64,000 nt of DNA from Flavobacterium sp. I3-2 (GTDB taxonomy: Bacteria; Bacteroidota; Bacteroidia; Flavobacteriales; Flavobacteriaceae). The notes under the pieces were generated by a model. That model ran no database searches, was not told the origin of the DNA, and saw only the letters and a list, made by a program, of their open reading frames with translations. This document shows positions 1-7,949 of this stretch, piece after piece. Numbering within the stretch: position 1 is the first letter of the stretch; every line of letters begins with the position of its first letter. Where the stretch lies: assembly GCF_013389595.1 (NCBI RefSeq), contig NZ_CP058306.1, positions 372,001-436,000 of the forward strand, read 5' to 3'. The translations under genes were made by a program, and so were the position numbers.

Positions 1-71
1 AGTGTTTTTTTTGTATTAATTAGAATCCTAAAGTAAAAAAATAAATTTATTATTTTTAACAAAAACACAAA

Positions 72-707
72 CTATTTTAAAACATTAATTCTAAAACTCA
101 CATCGTCTATAGGATAATCTTCGTTATTAACAGCTACTTTACTAATTTTTAATAAAACTTCCAAACCTTCTATAACTTCACCAAAAACGGTATAATCATA
201 ATCTAAACGTGGTAAACCGCCTTGAGTTAAATATGTTTGAATTTGTTGTTCGGTAAATTTTATATTTTTTTGATGTTCTATTTTTTCTAAATCAGTAATA
301 TTTACAGGTTTACCAACTACAAAATAAATTTGATTTAAAAATGACGCTTTATCCACATTTTCATCTCTTCCGGCACCTAAAGCACCCAATTTATGAAATG
401 CTCGTTCATCAAACTCTGGCAATAATCTTAATCTACTTTCTAAAGGTAAATTAGTTTCACGCTCGGCAATATCATTATCATGTTCACCACCTTGAACAAC
501 AAAGTTTTCGATTATACGATTAAAAAAAGCTTCTTGATAAACCTCATCTTTAATTGCATCTAAAATTAAATCGCGATGTTTGGGTGTAAAATCATACAAA
601 ACCACTTTGAAATTTCCGTAAGATGTTTTGAAGAGCAATTGATTGGTTTGAGCCACCGAGAACAATGAAAGTAGGAAACAAATTCCTACTAAAAGTTTAT
701 TTTTCAT
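72..707 (-). CDS. Secreted cyclophilin-type peptidyl-prolyl isomerase
   Basis: Predicted peptidyl-prolyl cis-trans isomerase of the cyclophilin fold, acting on proteins in the periplasm or at the outer membrane. From the ATG at 707 the product has about 211 residues and begins with a Sec signal peptide (MKNKLLVGICF, ending near SVAQ). An upstream ATG at 728 would put seven polar residues before the signal, so the inner start is preferred. The cyclophilin core is visible as a FFNRII...FVVQGG stretch, the counterpart of the family's FHRVI..F..QGGD, and a C-terminal YTVFGEVIEGLEVL block. Divergence at the active site makes catalytic activity likely but not certain. It is the last gene of its strand before the window edge. 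Confidence 0.85.
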   Translation of the reverse strand: MKNKLLVGICFLLSLFSVAQTNQLLFKTSYGNFKVVLYDFTPKHRDLILDAIKDEVYQEAFFNRIIENFVVQGGEHDNDIAERETNLPLESRLRLLPEFDERAFHKLGALGAGRDENVDKASFLNQIYFVVGKPVNITDLEKIEHQKNIKFTEQQIQTYLTQGGLPRLDYDYTVFGEVIEGLEVLLKISKVAVNNEDYPIDDVSFRINVLK

Positions 708-737
708 AAAAATTAATTCTGATTTCAATTTACAAAA

Positions 738-764
738 AAAACCACCTCGGACTGAGATGGTTTT
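738..764 (-). terminator. Rho-independent terminator of folD
   Basis: Stem of 11 bp with a 5-nt loop (arms 738-748 and 754-764). The one imperfect pair is a G-U wobble when read on the minus strand, and a T-run follows in that direction, so it fits termination of folD. Confidence 0.75.
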
Positions 765-781
765 AATTATAAAATCGAAAA

Positions 782-1663
782 TTATTTATTTGCGCTACGC
801 TCTCTCGCTATTAAAGTGTTTTTCATTAACATAGCAATGGTCATTGGTCCTACTCCACCTGGAACTGGTGTAATCCAAGATGCTTTTTCTGCTACTTCGT
901 CAAAAGCAACATCACCTTTAATTACATAACCTTTTGGATGGTTTTCGTCAGTAACGCGTGTAATTCCAACGTCAACAATTACAGCTCCGTCTTTAATCAT
1001 ATTTGCTTTTAAGAATTCTGGAACACCTAAAGCTGTGATAACGATATCTGCTTCTCGTGTAATCTCTTCGATGTTTTGAGTTGCCGAATGCGTTAACGTT
1101 ACGGTTGCATTTCCTGGATAAGCTTTACGACTCATCAATAAACTCATTGGTTTTCCAACGATATTAGAACGACCAATTACAACAACTTTTTTACCTTTTG
1201 TTTCGATTTTGTTACGCTCTAATAATTGTAAAATTCCGAAAGGCGTTGCAGGAATAAAAGATTCTAATTCCAAAGCCATTCTTCCGAAGTTTTCTGGATG
1301 GAAACCATCAACATCTTTATCTGGATTTACAGCATTTAAAACTTTTTGCTCATCAATGTGTTTTGGCAATGGCAATTGAACAATAAATCCGTCGATATCG
1401 TCATTGTTATTCAATTCATCAATTTTAGCCAATAATTCCTCTTCAGTTGTTTCAACTGGCATAGAAACCAAAGTTGAATCGAAACCTACTTTTTCACAAG
1501 CTTTCACTTTACTTCCAACGTAAGTTAAACTTGCACCATTACTTCCTACCAAAATAGCAGCTAAGTGCGGTACTTTTTCACCACGTTCTTTCATTTTTGC
1601 TACATCAATAGCAATCTCATTTTTGATTTCTTCCGAAACTTTTTTTCCGTCTAGTAGTTGCAT
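782..1663 (-). CDS. folD: Bifunctional methylenetetrahydrofolate dehydrogenase / cyclohydrolase FolD
   Basis: Interconverts 5,10-methylene-THF, 5,10-methenyl-THF and 10-formyl-THF in the cytosolic one-carbon pool that feeds purine and formyl-methionine synthesis. The 293-residue length is normal for FolD. Visible hallmarks are the [14 protein letters not shown] segment with the catalytic tyrosine/lysine, the QLPLPKH block, the [12 protein letters not shown] nucleotide-binding loop, and the C-terminal [11 protein letters not shown] signature. It lies downstream of ffh on the same strand with about 77 nt between them. That gap contains the ffh terminator, so folD probably has its own promoter or depends on read-through; no clear promoter was seen. 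Confidence 0.97.
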   Translation of the reverse strand: MQLLDGKKVSEEIKNEIAIDVAKMKERGEKVPHLAAILVGSNGASLTYVGSKVKACEKVGFDSTLVSMPVETTEEELLAKIDELNNNDDIDGFIVQLPLPKHIDEQKVLNAVNPDKDVDGFHPENFGRMALELESFIPATPFGILQLLERNKIETKGKKVVVIGRSNIVGKPMSLLMSRKAYPGNATVTLTHSATQNIEEITREADIVITALGVPEFLKANMIKDGAVIVDVGITRVTDENHPKGYVIKGDVAFDEVAEKASWITPVPGGVGPMTIAMLMKNTLIARERSANK

Positions 1664-1700
1664 TCTTAATTGTGTTGTTGTTGTTTTTATATAAATGTAA

Positions 1701-1740
1701 AGGATTAAACTTCAATGAAATTTAATCCCTTAATATTTTT
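1701..1740 (-). terminator. Probable terminator of ffh
   Basis: Inverted repeat AGGATTAAA (1701-1709) with TTTAATCCCT (1721-1730), one bulged base, immediately downstream of the ffh stop codon on the minus strand. Confidence 0.55.
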
Positions 1741-3077
1741 TAGCGCATTCCGTTCATTCCGCCCATCATTCGCATTAGGTTTTTACCTTTTGCACCTTGC
1801 ATCATCTTCATCATTTTGCTCATTTGGTCGAACTGTTTAAGCAATTGATTTACTTGATTGATATCCGTTCCAGAACCTTTTGCTACACGTAATTTACGTT
1901 TGGCATCTAATAATGTAGGTTTTGCTCTTTCAGCCGGAGTCATCGAATGTATGATAGCTTCGATATGTTTAAAAGCGTCGTCTTCAATTTCAACATCTTT
2001 TAATGCTTTTCCAACACCAGGAATCATCCCAACAAGATCTTTCATCGATCCCATTTTTTTCACTTGTTGAATTTGCGATAAGAAATCGTCAAAACCAAAT
2101 TCGTTTTTAGCAATTTTCTTTTGAAGCTTTCGAGCTTCTTCTTCGTCGTATTGTTCTTGAGCACGTTCTACTAACGAGATAACGTCACCCATTCCTAAAA
2201 TACGATCTGCCATACGATCTGGATAGAATACATCAATCGCATCCATCTTCTCGCCTGTTCCAATAAATTTAATCGGTTTGTTTACGATTGATTTAATAGA
2301 AATAGCAGCTCCACCACGAGTATCACCATCTAATTTTGTAAGAATAACTCCATCAAAATCCAAACGGTCGTTGAAAGCTTTAGCAGTATTAACCGCATCT
2401 TGACCTGTCATGGCATCAACAACAAACAACGTTTCTTGTGGTTTGATTGCTGCATGAACGTTTGCAATCTCGTTCATCATTTCTTCATCGATAGCTAAAC
2501 GACCAGCCGTATCGACAATAACAACGTTGAATCCGTTTTGCTTTGCGTAAGCAATTGCATTGGCAGCAATTGAAACTGCATTTTTATTATCTGGTTCAGA
2601 ATAAACTTCTACACCAATTTGGTCTCCAACTACGTGTAACTGATTAATCGCAGCCGGACGATAAATATCACAGGCAACCAATAAAGGTTTCTTGTTTTTC
2701 TTTGTTTTAAGGAAGTTTGCTAATTTACCAGAGAACGTTGTTTTACCCGAACCTTGTAAACCAGACATCAAAATAACCGACGGATTACCAGACAAGTTTA
2801 CACCAGCAGCATCTCCACCCATTAATTCTGTTAATTCATCTTTAACGATTTTAACCATTAATTGCCCTGGCTGTAACGTAGTTAATACGTCTTGACCAAT
2901 TGCTTTTTCTTTTACACGAGTGGTAAAATCTTTCGCAATTTTAAAGTTAACATCGGCATCTAATAAGGCACGACGCACTTCTTTTAAAGTATCGGCAACA
3001 TTTACCTCAGTAATTTTACCGTGACCTTTTAATATATGTAGAGCTTTATCTAGTTTATCACTTAAATTATCGAACAT
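1740..3077 (-). CDS. ffh: Signal recognition particle GTPase Ffh
   Basis: The SRP54 homologue binds 4.5S RNA and hydrophobic nascent signal sequences and docks on FtsY at the inner membrane. Its 445 residues carry the N domain, the GTPase domain with GLQGSGKTT (P-loop, about residue 108), DTAGR and TKLDGD motifs, and a methionine-rich M domain ending in a Met/Lys/Gly tail. Length and motif order are standard. A promoter with a -7 box at 3103-3110 precedes it. Essential housekeeping gene with no oddities. Confidence 0.98.
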   Translation of the reverse strand: MFDNLSDKLDKALHILKGHGKITEVNVADTLKEVRRALLDADVNFKIAKDFTTRVKEKAIGQDVLTTLQPGQLMVKIVKDELTELMGGDAAGVNLSGNPSVILMSGLQGSGKTTFSGKLANFLKTKKNKKPLLVACDIYRPAAINQLHVVGDQIGVEVYSEPDNKNAVSIAANAIAYAKQNGFNVVIVDTAGRLAIDEEMMNEIANVHAAIKPQETLFVVDAMTGQDAVNTAKAFNDRLDFDGVILTKLDGDTRGGAAISIKSIVNKPIKFIGTGEKMDAIDVFYPDRMADRILGMGDVISLVERAQEQYDEEEARKLQKKIAKNEFGFDDFLSQIQQVKKMGSMKDLVGMIPGVGKALKDVEIEDDAFKHIEAIIHSMTPAERAKPTLLDAKRKLRVAKGSGTDINQVNQLLKQFDQMSKMMKMMQGAKGKNLMRMMGGMNGMR

Positions 3078-3102
3078 ACAGTTATCTTTTTAAACTAAGC
3101 TG

Positions 3103-3133
3103 CAAATATATAAAATTATAGCCGAAGTGTCAA
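3103..3133 (-). promoter_or_regulatory. Bacteroidota-type promoter of ffh
   Basis: Read on the minus strand: TTG at 3131-3133, a 20-nt spacer, then TATATTTG at 3103-3110, which matches the TTG / TANNTTTG consensus of Bacteroidota primary sigma factor promoters. The ATG lies about 25 nt downstream of the -7 box. Confidence 0.65.
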
Positions 3134-3180
3134 ATGCTTATGTAAGATTAAATTTGCATTTGTGATTTAAATTCAATAAA

Positions 3181-3212
3181 AAAGCTATTCCGTTAAATTA
3201 GAAATAGCTCTT
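3181..3212 (-). terminator. Terminator of the ohrR-ohr-nitroreductase operon
   Basis: Stem AGCTATTTC / GGAATAGCT (minus-strand reading, one G-U pair) followed by a T-run, 12 nt past the nitroreductase stop codon. Confidence 0.65.
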
Positions 3213-3223
3213 TTGATTTTATT

Positions 3224-3856
3224 TTAGATTTCGATTACAAAATCTGATTTTGGATTACGGACTTTTTTCATCGATCTTAACCAATCGATTTGTTCGTCTG
3301 AATATCCGACATACATTAACGAAACGCTTTTTAAGCCTAATGAACTTAAATTTAAAACTTCGTCAACCACTGCATTATTAAAACCTTCAACTGGTGTTGA
3401 ACCAATTTTAAGTTCGGCAGCTTGTGCCAAAGCCATTCCTAAAGCAATATAAGTTTGACGTGCAATATGTGCATGATTTTCTTCGGCTGTTTGATTCAAA
3501 TAAATTTCTTTTAATTTATCTGTGTAACTATCAAATCGTCCACGTGGCAAACCACGTTCATCTGTCGTTAAATCATAAATATCATCGATACGTTTTTCTG
3601 TATAACGGTCCCAAGCTGCAAAAATCAAAACATGAGAACAATCTCGCATACATTCAGGATTCAACGCACCTTGAACCAATTTTTCTTTTACATCTTGATT
3701 TTGAACCACAATAACTTTAAAAGGTTGTAATCCGGATGAAGTCGGAGCTAAACGAGCTGCTTCTACAATTTTGTTGATATTTTCTTGACTTACTTTTTTT
3801 GTTGGGTCGTAAGCTTTAACCGCATATCTCCAATTTAAATTTTCAATTAAACTCAT
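3224..3856 (-). CDS. NfsB-like NAD(P)H-dependent nitroreductase family protein
   Basis: Predicted flavin (FMN) oxidoreductase of the nitroreductase fold, cytosolic, 210 residues, the usual length. The N-terminal WRYAVKAYDPTKKV and APTSSGLQPFKVIVV segments are the FMN-phosphate-binding blocks of the NfsB/YdgI group. A late block ending in SLGLKSVSLMYVGY is also typical. It is the third gene of an operon: ohr ends 2 nt upstream, and ohrR is 2 nt upstream of ohr. This suggests co-induction by organic peroxides. The physiological substrate (nitroaromatic, quinone or other) cannot be inferred. Confidence 0.9.
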   Translation of the reverse strand: MSLIENLNWRYAVKAYDPTKKVSQENINKIVEAARLAPTSSGLQPFKVIVVQNQDVKEKLVQGALNPECMRDCSHVLIFAAWDRYTEKRIDDIYDLTTDERGLPRGRFDSYTDKLKEIYLNQTAEENHAHIARQTYIALGMALAQAAELKIGSTPVEGFNNAVVDEVLNLSSLGLKSVSLMYVGYSDEQIDWLRSMKKVRNPKSDFVIEI

Positions 3857-3858
3857 AA

Positions 3859-4284
3859 TTAGTCGTTATTTGAAACTGTTAATTTAATTTCGATATTTCC
3901 GCGAGTTGCATTTGAATATGGACAAACTGCGTGCGCTTTTTCTGTTAAAGTTTGCGCTTCTTCAATTGTAACACCAGGAATATTTGCATGTAATTCTGCG
4001 GCCAAACCAAATCCACCAGCTTCATTTTGACCGATTGCAACATTGGCTGTTACAGAAGTCATCCCAGTTTTAATTTTCTCCATTTTGATAATCATGTTCA
4101 AAGCGCTATCAAAACAAGCGGCGTAACCGCCAGCGAAAAGCATTTCTGGATTTAAAAAGTCGTCGTTTAAACCACCTAACCCTTTAGGCATTTTTACTTC
4201 AATATTTAAAACTCCGTTTTCTGAAACTACTTTCCCGTTTCTTCCTCCTGTTGCAGTTGCTGCAGTTGTATATAATGTTTTCAT
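3859..4284 (-). CDS. ohr: Organic hydroperoxide resistance protein Ohr
   Basis: Thiol peroxidase of the OsmC/Ohr family that reduces organic hydroperoxides, usually with lipoyl-protein electrons. The 141-residue sequence has the peroxidatic cysteine in YAACFDSAL (C57) and the resolving cysteine in CPYSNATRGN (C121), with the family's catalytic arginine region intact. It sits between ohrR and a nitroreductase with 1-2 nt gaps, so it is almost certainly cotranscribed and controlled by OhrR from the operator at 4740-4767. Confidence 0.97.
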   Translation of the reverse strand: MKTLYTTAATATGGRNGKVVSENGVLNIEVKMPKGLGGLNDDFLNPEMLFAGGYAACFDSALNMIIKMEKIKTGMTSVTANVAIGQNEAGGFGLAAELHANIPGVTIEEAQTLTEKAHAVCPYSNATRGNIEIKLTVSNND

Positions 4285-4285
4285 T

Positions 4286-4708
4286 TTATATGGTATTTAA
4301 AATTTTATTTATAATAATTTTTAACTGTTCGATTTCAATTGTAGACAATTGCACTTTTTCCATTAATTGAACTGGAATACAAGCTGCATCTGTTTTTAAA
4401 GCATTTCCTTTTTCAGTTAAACTAACTTCGACAATACGTTCGTCGTGTTTACATCTTTCGCGTTTAACTATTTCTTTTATTTCTAAACGTTTTAGTAAAG
4501 GCGTTAAAGTTCCGCTGTCTAAATGTAATTTTTCACCAATCGCTTTGACACTAAATTTTTGATGTTCCCATAAAACCAACATTACTAAATATTGTGGATA
4601 GGTTAAATCTAACTTTTCTAATAAAGGTCGGTATTGATTTGTGATTTCTTTAGACAATGCATAAATCGGAAAACACAATTGGTTTGATATTTTTAAATAA
4701 TCTTCCAT
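4286..4708 (-). CDS. ohrR: MarR-family organic peroxide sensor OhrR
   Basis: Repressor that releases DNA when its reactive cysteine is oxidised by an organic hydroperoxide. The 140-residue MarR fold has the conserved N-terminal cysteine in NQLCFPIYALSK (C12), the position used by OhrR of Bacillus and Xanthomonas. The winged helix has the LHLDSGTLTPLLKRLE recognition helix. Two further cysteines (C86, C110) leave open whether it is a one-Cys or two-Cys sensor. It is first in the ohrR-ohr-nitroreductase operon, and the operator lies over its own promoter, which implies autorepression. Confidence 0.95.
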   Translation of the reverse strand: MEDYLKISNQLCFPIYALSKEITNQYRPLLEKLDLTYPQYLVMLVLWEHQKFSVKAIGEKLHLDSGTLTPLLKRLEIKEIVKRERCKHDERIVEVSLTEKGNALKTDAACIPVQLMEKVQLSTIEIEQLKIIINKILNTI

Positions 4709-4725
4709 GGTATTTATTTATACTA

Positions 4726-4767
4726 CAAATGTAGATTACAAAATTAAATTGAGTGCAATTTAATTTT
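4726..4767 (-). promoter_or_regulatory. ohrR promoter with probable OhrR operator
   Basis: A -7 box TACATTTG (minus strand, 4726-4733) is followed upstream by a perfect palindrome, AAAATTAAATTG (4740-4751), 4 nt AGTG, CAATTTAATTTT (4756-4767). The core resembles the AATTAAATTG/CAATTTAATT operators of OhrR-type MarR repressors. It covers the expected spacer and -33 region, so bound repressor would block RNA polymerase. Confidence 0.75.
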
Positions 4768-4794
4768 ACAAAAGTTTGTTAATTTTCACATATA

Positions 4795-4820
4795 AAAAAA
4801 CCACTCGTATTTGAGTGGTT
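4795..4820 (-). terminator. Terminator after the MBOAT gene
   Basis: Arms AACCACTC (4799-4806) and GAGTGGTT (4813-4820) with a 6-nt loop. On the minus strand it is followed by a run of seven T, 11 nt past the MBOAT stop. Confidence 0.8.
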
Positions 4821-4831
4821 AAATTAGAACT

Positions 4832-6511
4832 CTAAAACTGAAAATAAATAAACGGTTGCGGACCTTCTTGTGCGGTGGCAAAAACCAACCAATAAACCAA
4901 AGCTAGAATAATTGCTTTCCCAACAAGAGGCATCACAATAAATATGTTTTGCACTTTCTTCATCCAAGCTTCAGGAATAAAATGCCAAACCAATCCGAAT
5001 AACATCACCAAAAATACATTGGTATAACCTTGATAAATAATATACCATTGATTGAAATCAAAAGTTAGATTTCCAATATTATTAATCACATCTAAAGCGG
5101 TAGGAAAATCTTTTGCTCTAAAAAATATCCAACAAAACGTTACAAAATGAAACGTTAGAATAACAGCAAATACATCCCAAATACTTTTGAAAAAGGATTT
5201 TTTACCATTATCTGGAAAGTATTCCATAAACAATTTATGCACTGCTAAAGCGCCTCCGTGTAAGGCTCCCCAAACAATAAAACGTAAACTTGCGCCGTGC
5301 CATAATCCGCCAAGTAACATTGTGGTCATTAAATTAACATCGGTGTACATCGTTTTCTTCTTGTCTTTTGAAAATAAAAACGAAAAAACAAACACTAAAA
5401 ACGAAGCCGAAGCAATAATTAGTGGAACGTAAGAGGTTGGATACATATAAACTCCCCAAACAAACAAAGCAATGAAAAACAAAGCAGGAAACAAAAATCC
5501 TGCAAAGGTTCCTTTACGGTTTCCTCCTACCGAAATGTATAAGAAATCTTTTAACCAAGTAGATAACGAAATGTGCCAACGACGCCAAAATTCGGTAATT
5601 GATTTGGATTGATACGGCGTTCTGAAATTGGTTGGAAGTTTAAATCCTAACAACAAAGCAATACCAATTGCCATATCTGAATATCCCGAAAAATCGCAAT
5701 AAATTTGAATCGCGTATCCGTAAGTTGCCATTAAATTTTCAAACGAAGTATACGCATTTGGCAAATCGTACACGCGGTCAACAAAATTTGACGAAATATA
5801 ATCTGAAATAACAACCTTCTTAATTAATCCACCGATAATTAAAAGCATTCCGTAATTCATATCTTCTTTTGTGATTTTTAAATCTGAATAAATTTGAGAA
5901 AGAAAATCTTTAGCACGAACAATCGGACCTGCAACTAACTGCGGAAAAAACGAAATAAAAAATAAATAATCGATGTAATTTTTTGTCGGTTTGATTTCTT
6001 TACGATAAATCTCAATCACATAACTAATCGATTGAAACGTAAAAAACGAAATCCCGACAGGCAAACCAATTTTCTGAAATTCGATATACGATTCGCTAAC
6101 CGAATTAATCGAATCGATAAAGAAATTCATGTACTTAAAATAAGCCAGCAAACCTAAGTTCACCATCACGCTAAGTGAAACAATGAACTTTTTGGTCATT
6201 TCAGACTTCGAGTAATACATACGTTTGGTTACGATATAATCAAACAACGACGAAGCTAAAATTAAAATCAGAAAAGGTCCGCTAGATAAATAATAGAAAA
6301 AACACGAAAAACAAATCACATAAAGTAACCGCGGATAAAATGTTTTACGCAATGAAATGTAAATGGCGTAGAACACCAAAAACATAGCAAAGAAACGCGC
6401 CGTGTTAAACAACATCGGTTCTTCTGGCTTAAATGTAAACCAAGAACCGACAGTTTCGGCATTGAAAAATTCCAATTGTGGAATGATGTGTTGGTCAAAC
6501 CAATTTTTCAT
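4832..6511 (-). CDS. MBOAT-family O-acyltransferase (AlgI/DltB-like)
   Basis: Polytopic inner-membrane acyltransferase of the MBOAT family, predicted to pass acyl groups across the membrane to an extracytoplasmic acceptor. The 559 residues contain many hydrophobic helices, the FWRRWHISLSTW signature (H313) and the catalytic-histidine block LLGGLWHGAS (H405), as in AlgI, PatA and DltB. It is the last gene of a tight run argS, SGNH protein, SGNH protein, MBOAT with 11, 17 and 27-nt gaps. By analogy with AlgI/AlgJ and PatA/PatB pairs, the SGNH partners probably complete acetyl transfer to an envelope glycan. The acceptor is unknown. Confidence 0.93.
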   Translation of the reverse strand: MKNWFDQHIIPQLEFFNAETVGSWFTFKPEEPMLFNTARFFAMFLVFYAIYISLRKTFYPRLLYVICFSCFFYYLSSGPFLILILASSLFDYIVTKRMYYSKSEMTKKFIVSLSVMVNLGLLAYFKYMNFFIDSINSVSESYIEFQKIGLPVGISFFTFQSISYVIEIYRKEIKPTKNYIDYLFFISFFPQLVAGPIVRAKDFLSQIYSDLKITKEDMNYGMLLIIGGLIKKVVISDYISSNFVDRVYDLPNAYTSFENLMATYGYAIQIYCDFSGYSDMAIGIALLLGFKLPTNFRTPYQSKSITEFWRRWHISLSTWLKDFLYISVGGNRKGTFAGFLFPALFFIALFVWGVYMYPTSYVPLIIASASFLVFVFSFLFSKDKKKTMYTDVNLMTTMLLGGLWHGASLRFIVWGALHGGALAVHKLFMEYFPDNGKKSFFKSIWDVFAVILTFHFVTFCWIFFRAKDFPTALDVINNIGNLTFDFNQWYIIYQGYTNVFLVMLFGLVWHFIPEAWMKKVQNIFIVMPLVGKAIILALVYWLVFATAQEGPQPFIYFQF

Positions 6512-6522
6512 AAAGTAAAAAA

Positions 6523-7932
6523 CTACTTGTTAGATATATAATTTTGGTACGCGTTTAAAAGTGCATCTGCTAACATTTGCCCTTGTGCTTCATATCCTGT
6601 TTTGGTATAATGAACCTCATCTTTGGCTAAGAAGTTTTTTTGTTTGTTTTGTTTCACCCCGTTTTCTGCACCAAAAGCTTGGTATAAATCAAATACGGCG
6701 ATGTTTTTATTGGTATTTGCAAAGTCGATGATTCCTTTTGCATATTCGGAAATGTAGGTATTTTCATATCTTTTATGTAAAGTCGATGGCGGTGAAGTGG
6801 TAACTAAAATAGCCGCATTTGGATTTGTTTTTTTCATTTTAGATACAAAAACTCCCAAATTTGCGATGTAATCTGAAGCAGCTAATCGGTCAAAAGATTC
6901 GTTTGTTCCTAAACTTACGATGATTAAGTTAGGTTCTAAAACTTGCATCTGCTCAAAAAACAAATCAAATTGATTGTAATCTGAAAGCTTTGCGCCGTTC
7001 ACTCCTATTCCGCTAAAAGTAATTCCAGGTTGATTATTTTCTAAAAGTAAGCCACTTAACTTATAATCTGATTTAGATTCATCGGCAATCAAATAAAATT
7101 CGTCAATTACTTTTGAAGAATGATAAACGACCGATTGATTACTTTGTGCTAATGCAACCAAATCAAAATTTGACTTACTAACTTCGCTTTCAATTTGCTT
7201 TTCTTCACCAACTTTTAAATTTTTTCCGATTGCTAAATTATTCGATTTTAAACCGTTGTGTTTTTTGATAAAATCAACAGAAACTCCATATTTTCTTGAA
7301 ATACTTGAAAGCGTTTCTCCTTTTTTAACTTTATGATTTTTAGCTTTTATCGTTTGCTTTTCTAAAGCAATTTTAGTTCCGTTACTCAAACCAATATTAA
7401 AAAATGGGATATTATTCGGTGTGATGATTTTAATTGTATTTGCAAAATCTTGTTCTTCTTTAATATCGACTTCGATAACTGCATTTTTATTATTTGTTGA
7501 AATGGTGTAACCCGAAATTCCGATGGGATTTTCATCTACCGGACGCACATTTCGACTTGAACTAAAAGCAGCGTTCGATTTAAAATTCACTTTCGACGTT
7601 CCGTTTGTTTTAACCAATCGATGCGGAAAAACAAATCCCAAACCGCCATTCCCGAATTTTTGTTGAAAAACATCTTTAATGATATTGGTGGAAAAATCGG
7701 CTTGAATGTGCGAATCTCCAACCTGAACCATTCGGATTTTTCCTTGCTTTGTGGTTTCTAAATCTTGTAATTGTTTAAAAAACGGAGTTAAAACTTCGGG
7801 ATTTAAAATTGTAATCGTTGATGAAATAGAATCTGAAACTGGTTCAGAAACAACATTATTTTCTGACGATTGAGCAAAAATAGTTTTGCCAAACAATAAA
7901 AAAATCAAGCCGATATAGAACGTTTTCTTCAT
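6523..7932 (-). CDS. SGNH/GDSL hydrolase-like protein with embedded LysM domain
   Basis: Exported 469-residue protein with a Sec signal peptide (about residues 1-20). The SGNH blocks are VQVGDSHIQADF (nucleophile S74), VSLGTNES (N344) and the C-terminal KDEVHYTKTGY (D438/H441), so the esterase/acyltransferase triad appears complete. A LysM domain (residues about 200-241, starting HKVKKGETLSSISRKYG) lies between block I and the Asn block rather than at a terminus. LysM normally binds N-acetylglucosamine-containing glycans such as peptidoglycan. Next to an MBOAT acyltransferase, this suggests a periplasmic O-acetyltransferase or esterase held on the cell wall. Direction of the reaction is inferred, not shown. 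Confidence 0.85.
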   Translation of the reverse strand: MKKTFYIGLIFLLFGKTIFAQSSENNVVSEPVSDSISSTITILNPEVLTPFFKQLQDLETTKQGKIRMVQVGDSHIQADFSTNIIKDVFQQKFGNGGLGFVFPHRLVKTNGTSKVNFKSNAAFSSSRNVRPVDENPIGISGYTISTNNKNAVIEVDIKEEQDFANTIKIITPNNIPFFNIGLSNGTKIALEKQTIKAKNHKVKKGETLSSISRKYGVSVDFIKKHNGLKSNNLAIGKNLKVGEEKQIESEVSKSNFDLVALAQSNQSVVYHSSKVIDEFYLIADESKSDYKLSGLLLENNQPGITFSGIGVNGAKLSDYNQFDLFFEQMQVLEPNLIIVSLGTNESFDRLAASDYIANLGVFVSKMKKTNPNAAILVTTSPPSTLHKRYENTYISEYAKGIIDFANTNKNIAVFDLYQAFGAENGVKQNKQKNFLAKDEVHYTKTGYEAQGQMLADALLNAYQNYISNK

Positions 7933-7949
7933 TTTAAAAGTGATTTTAA

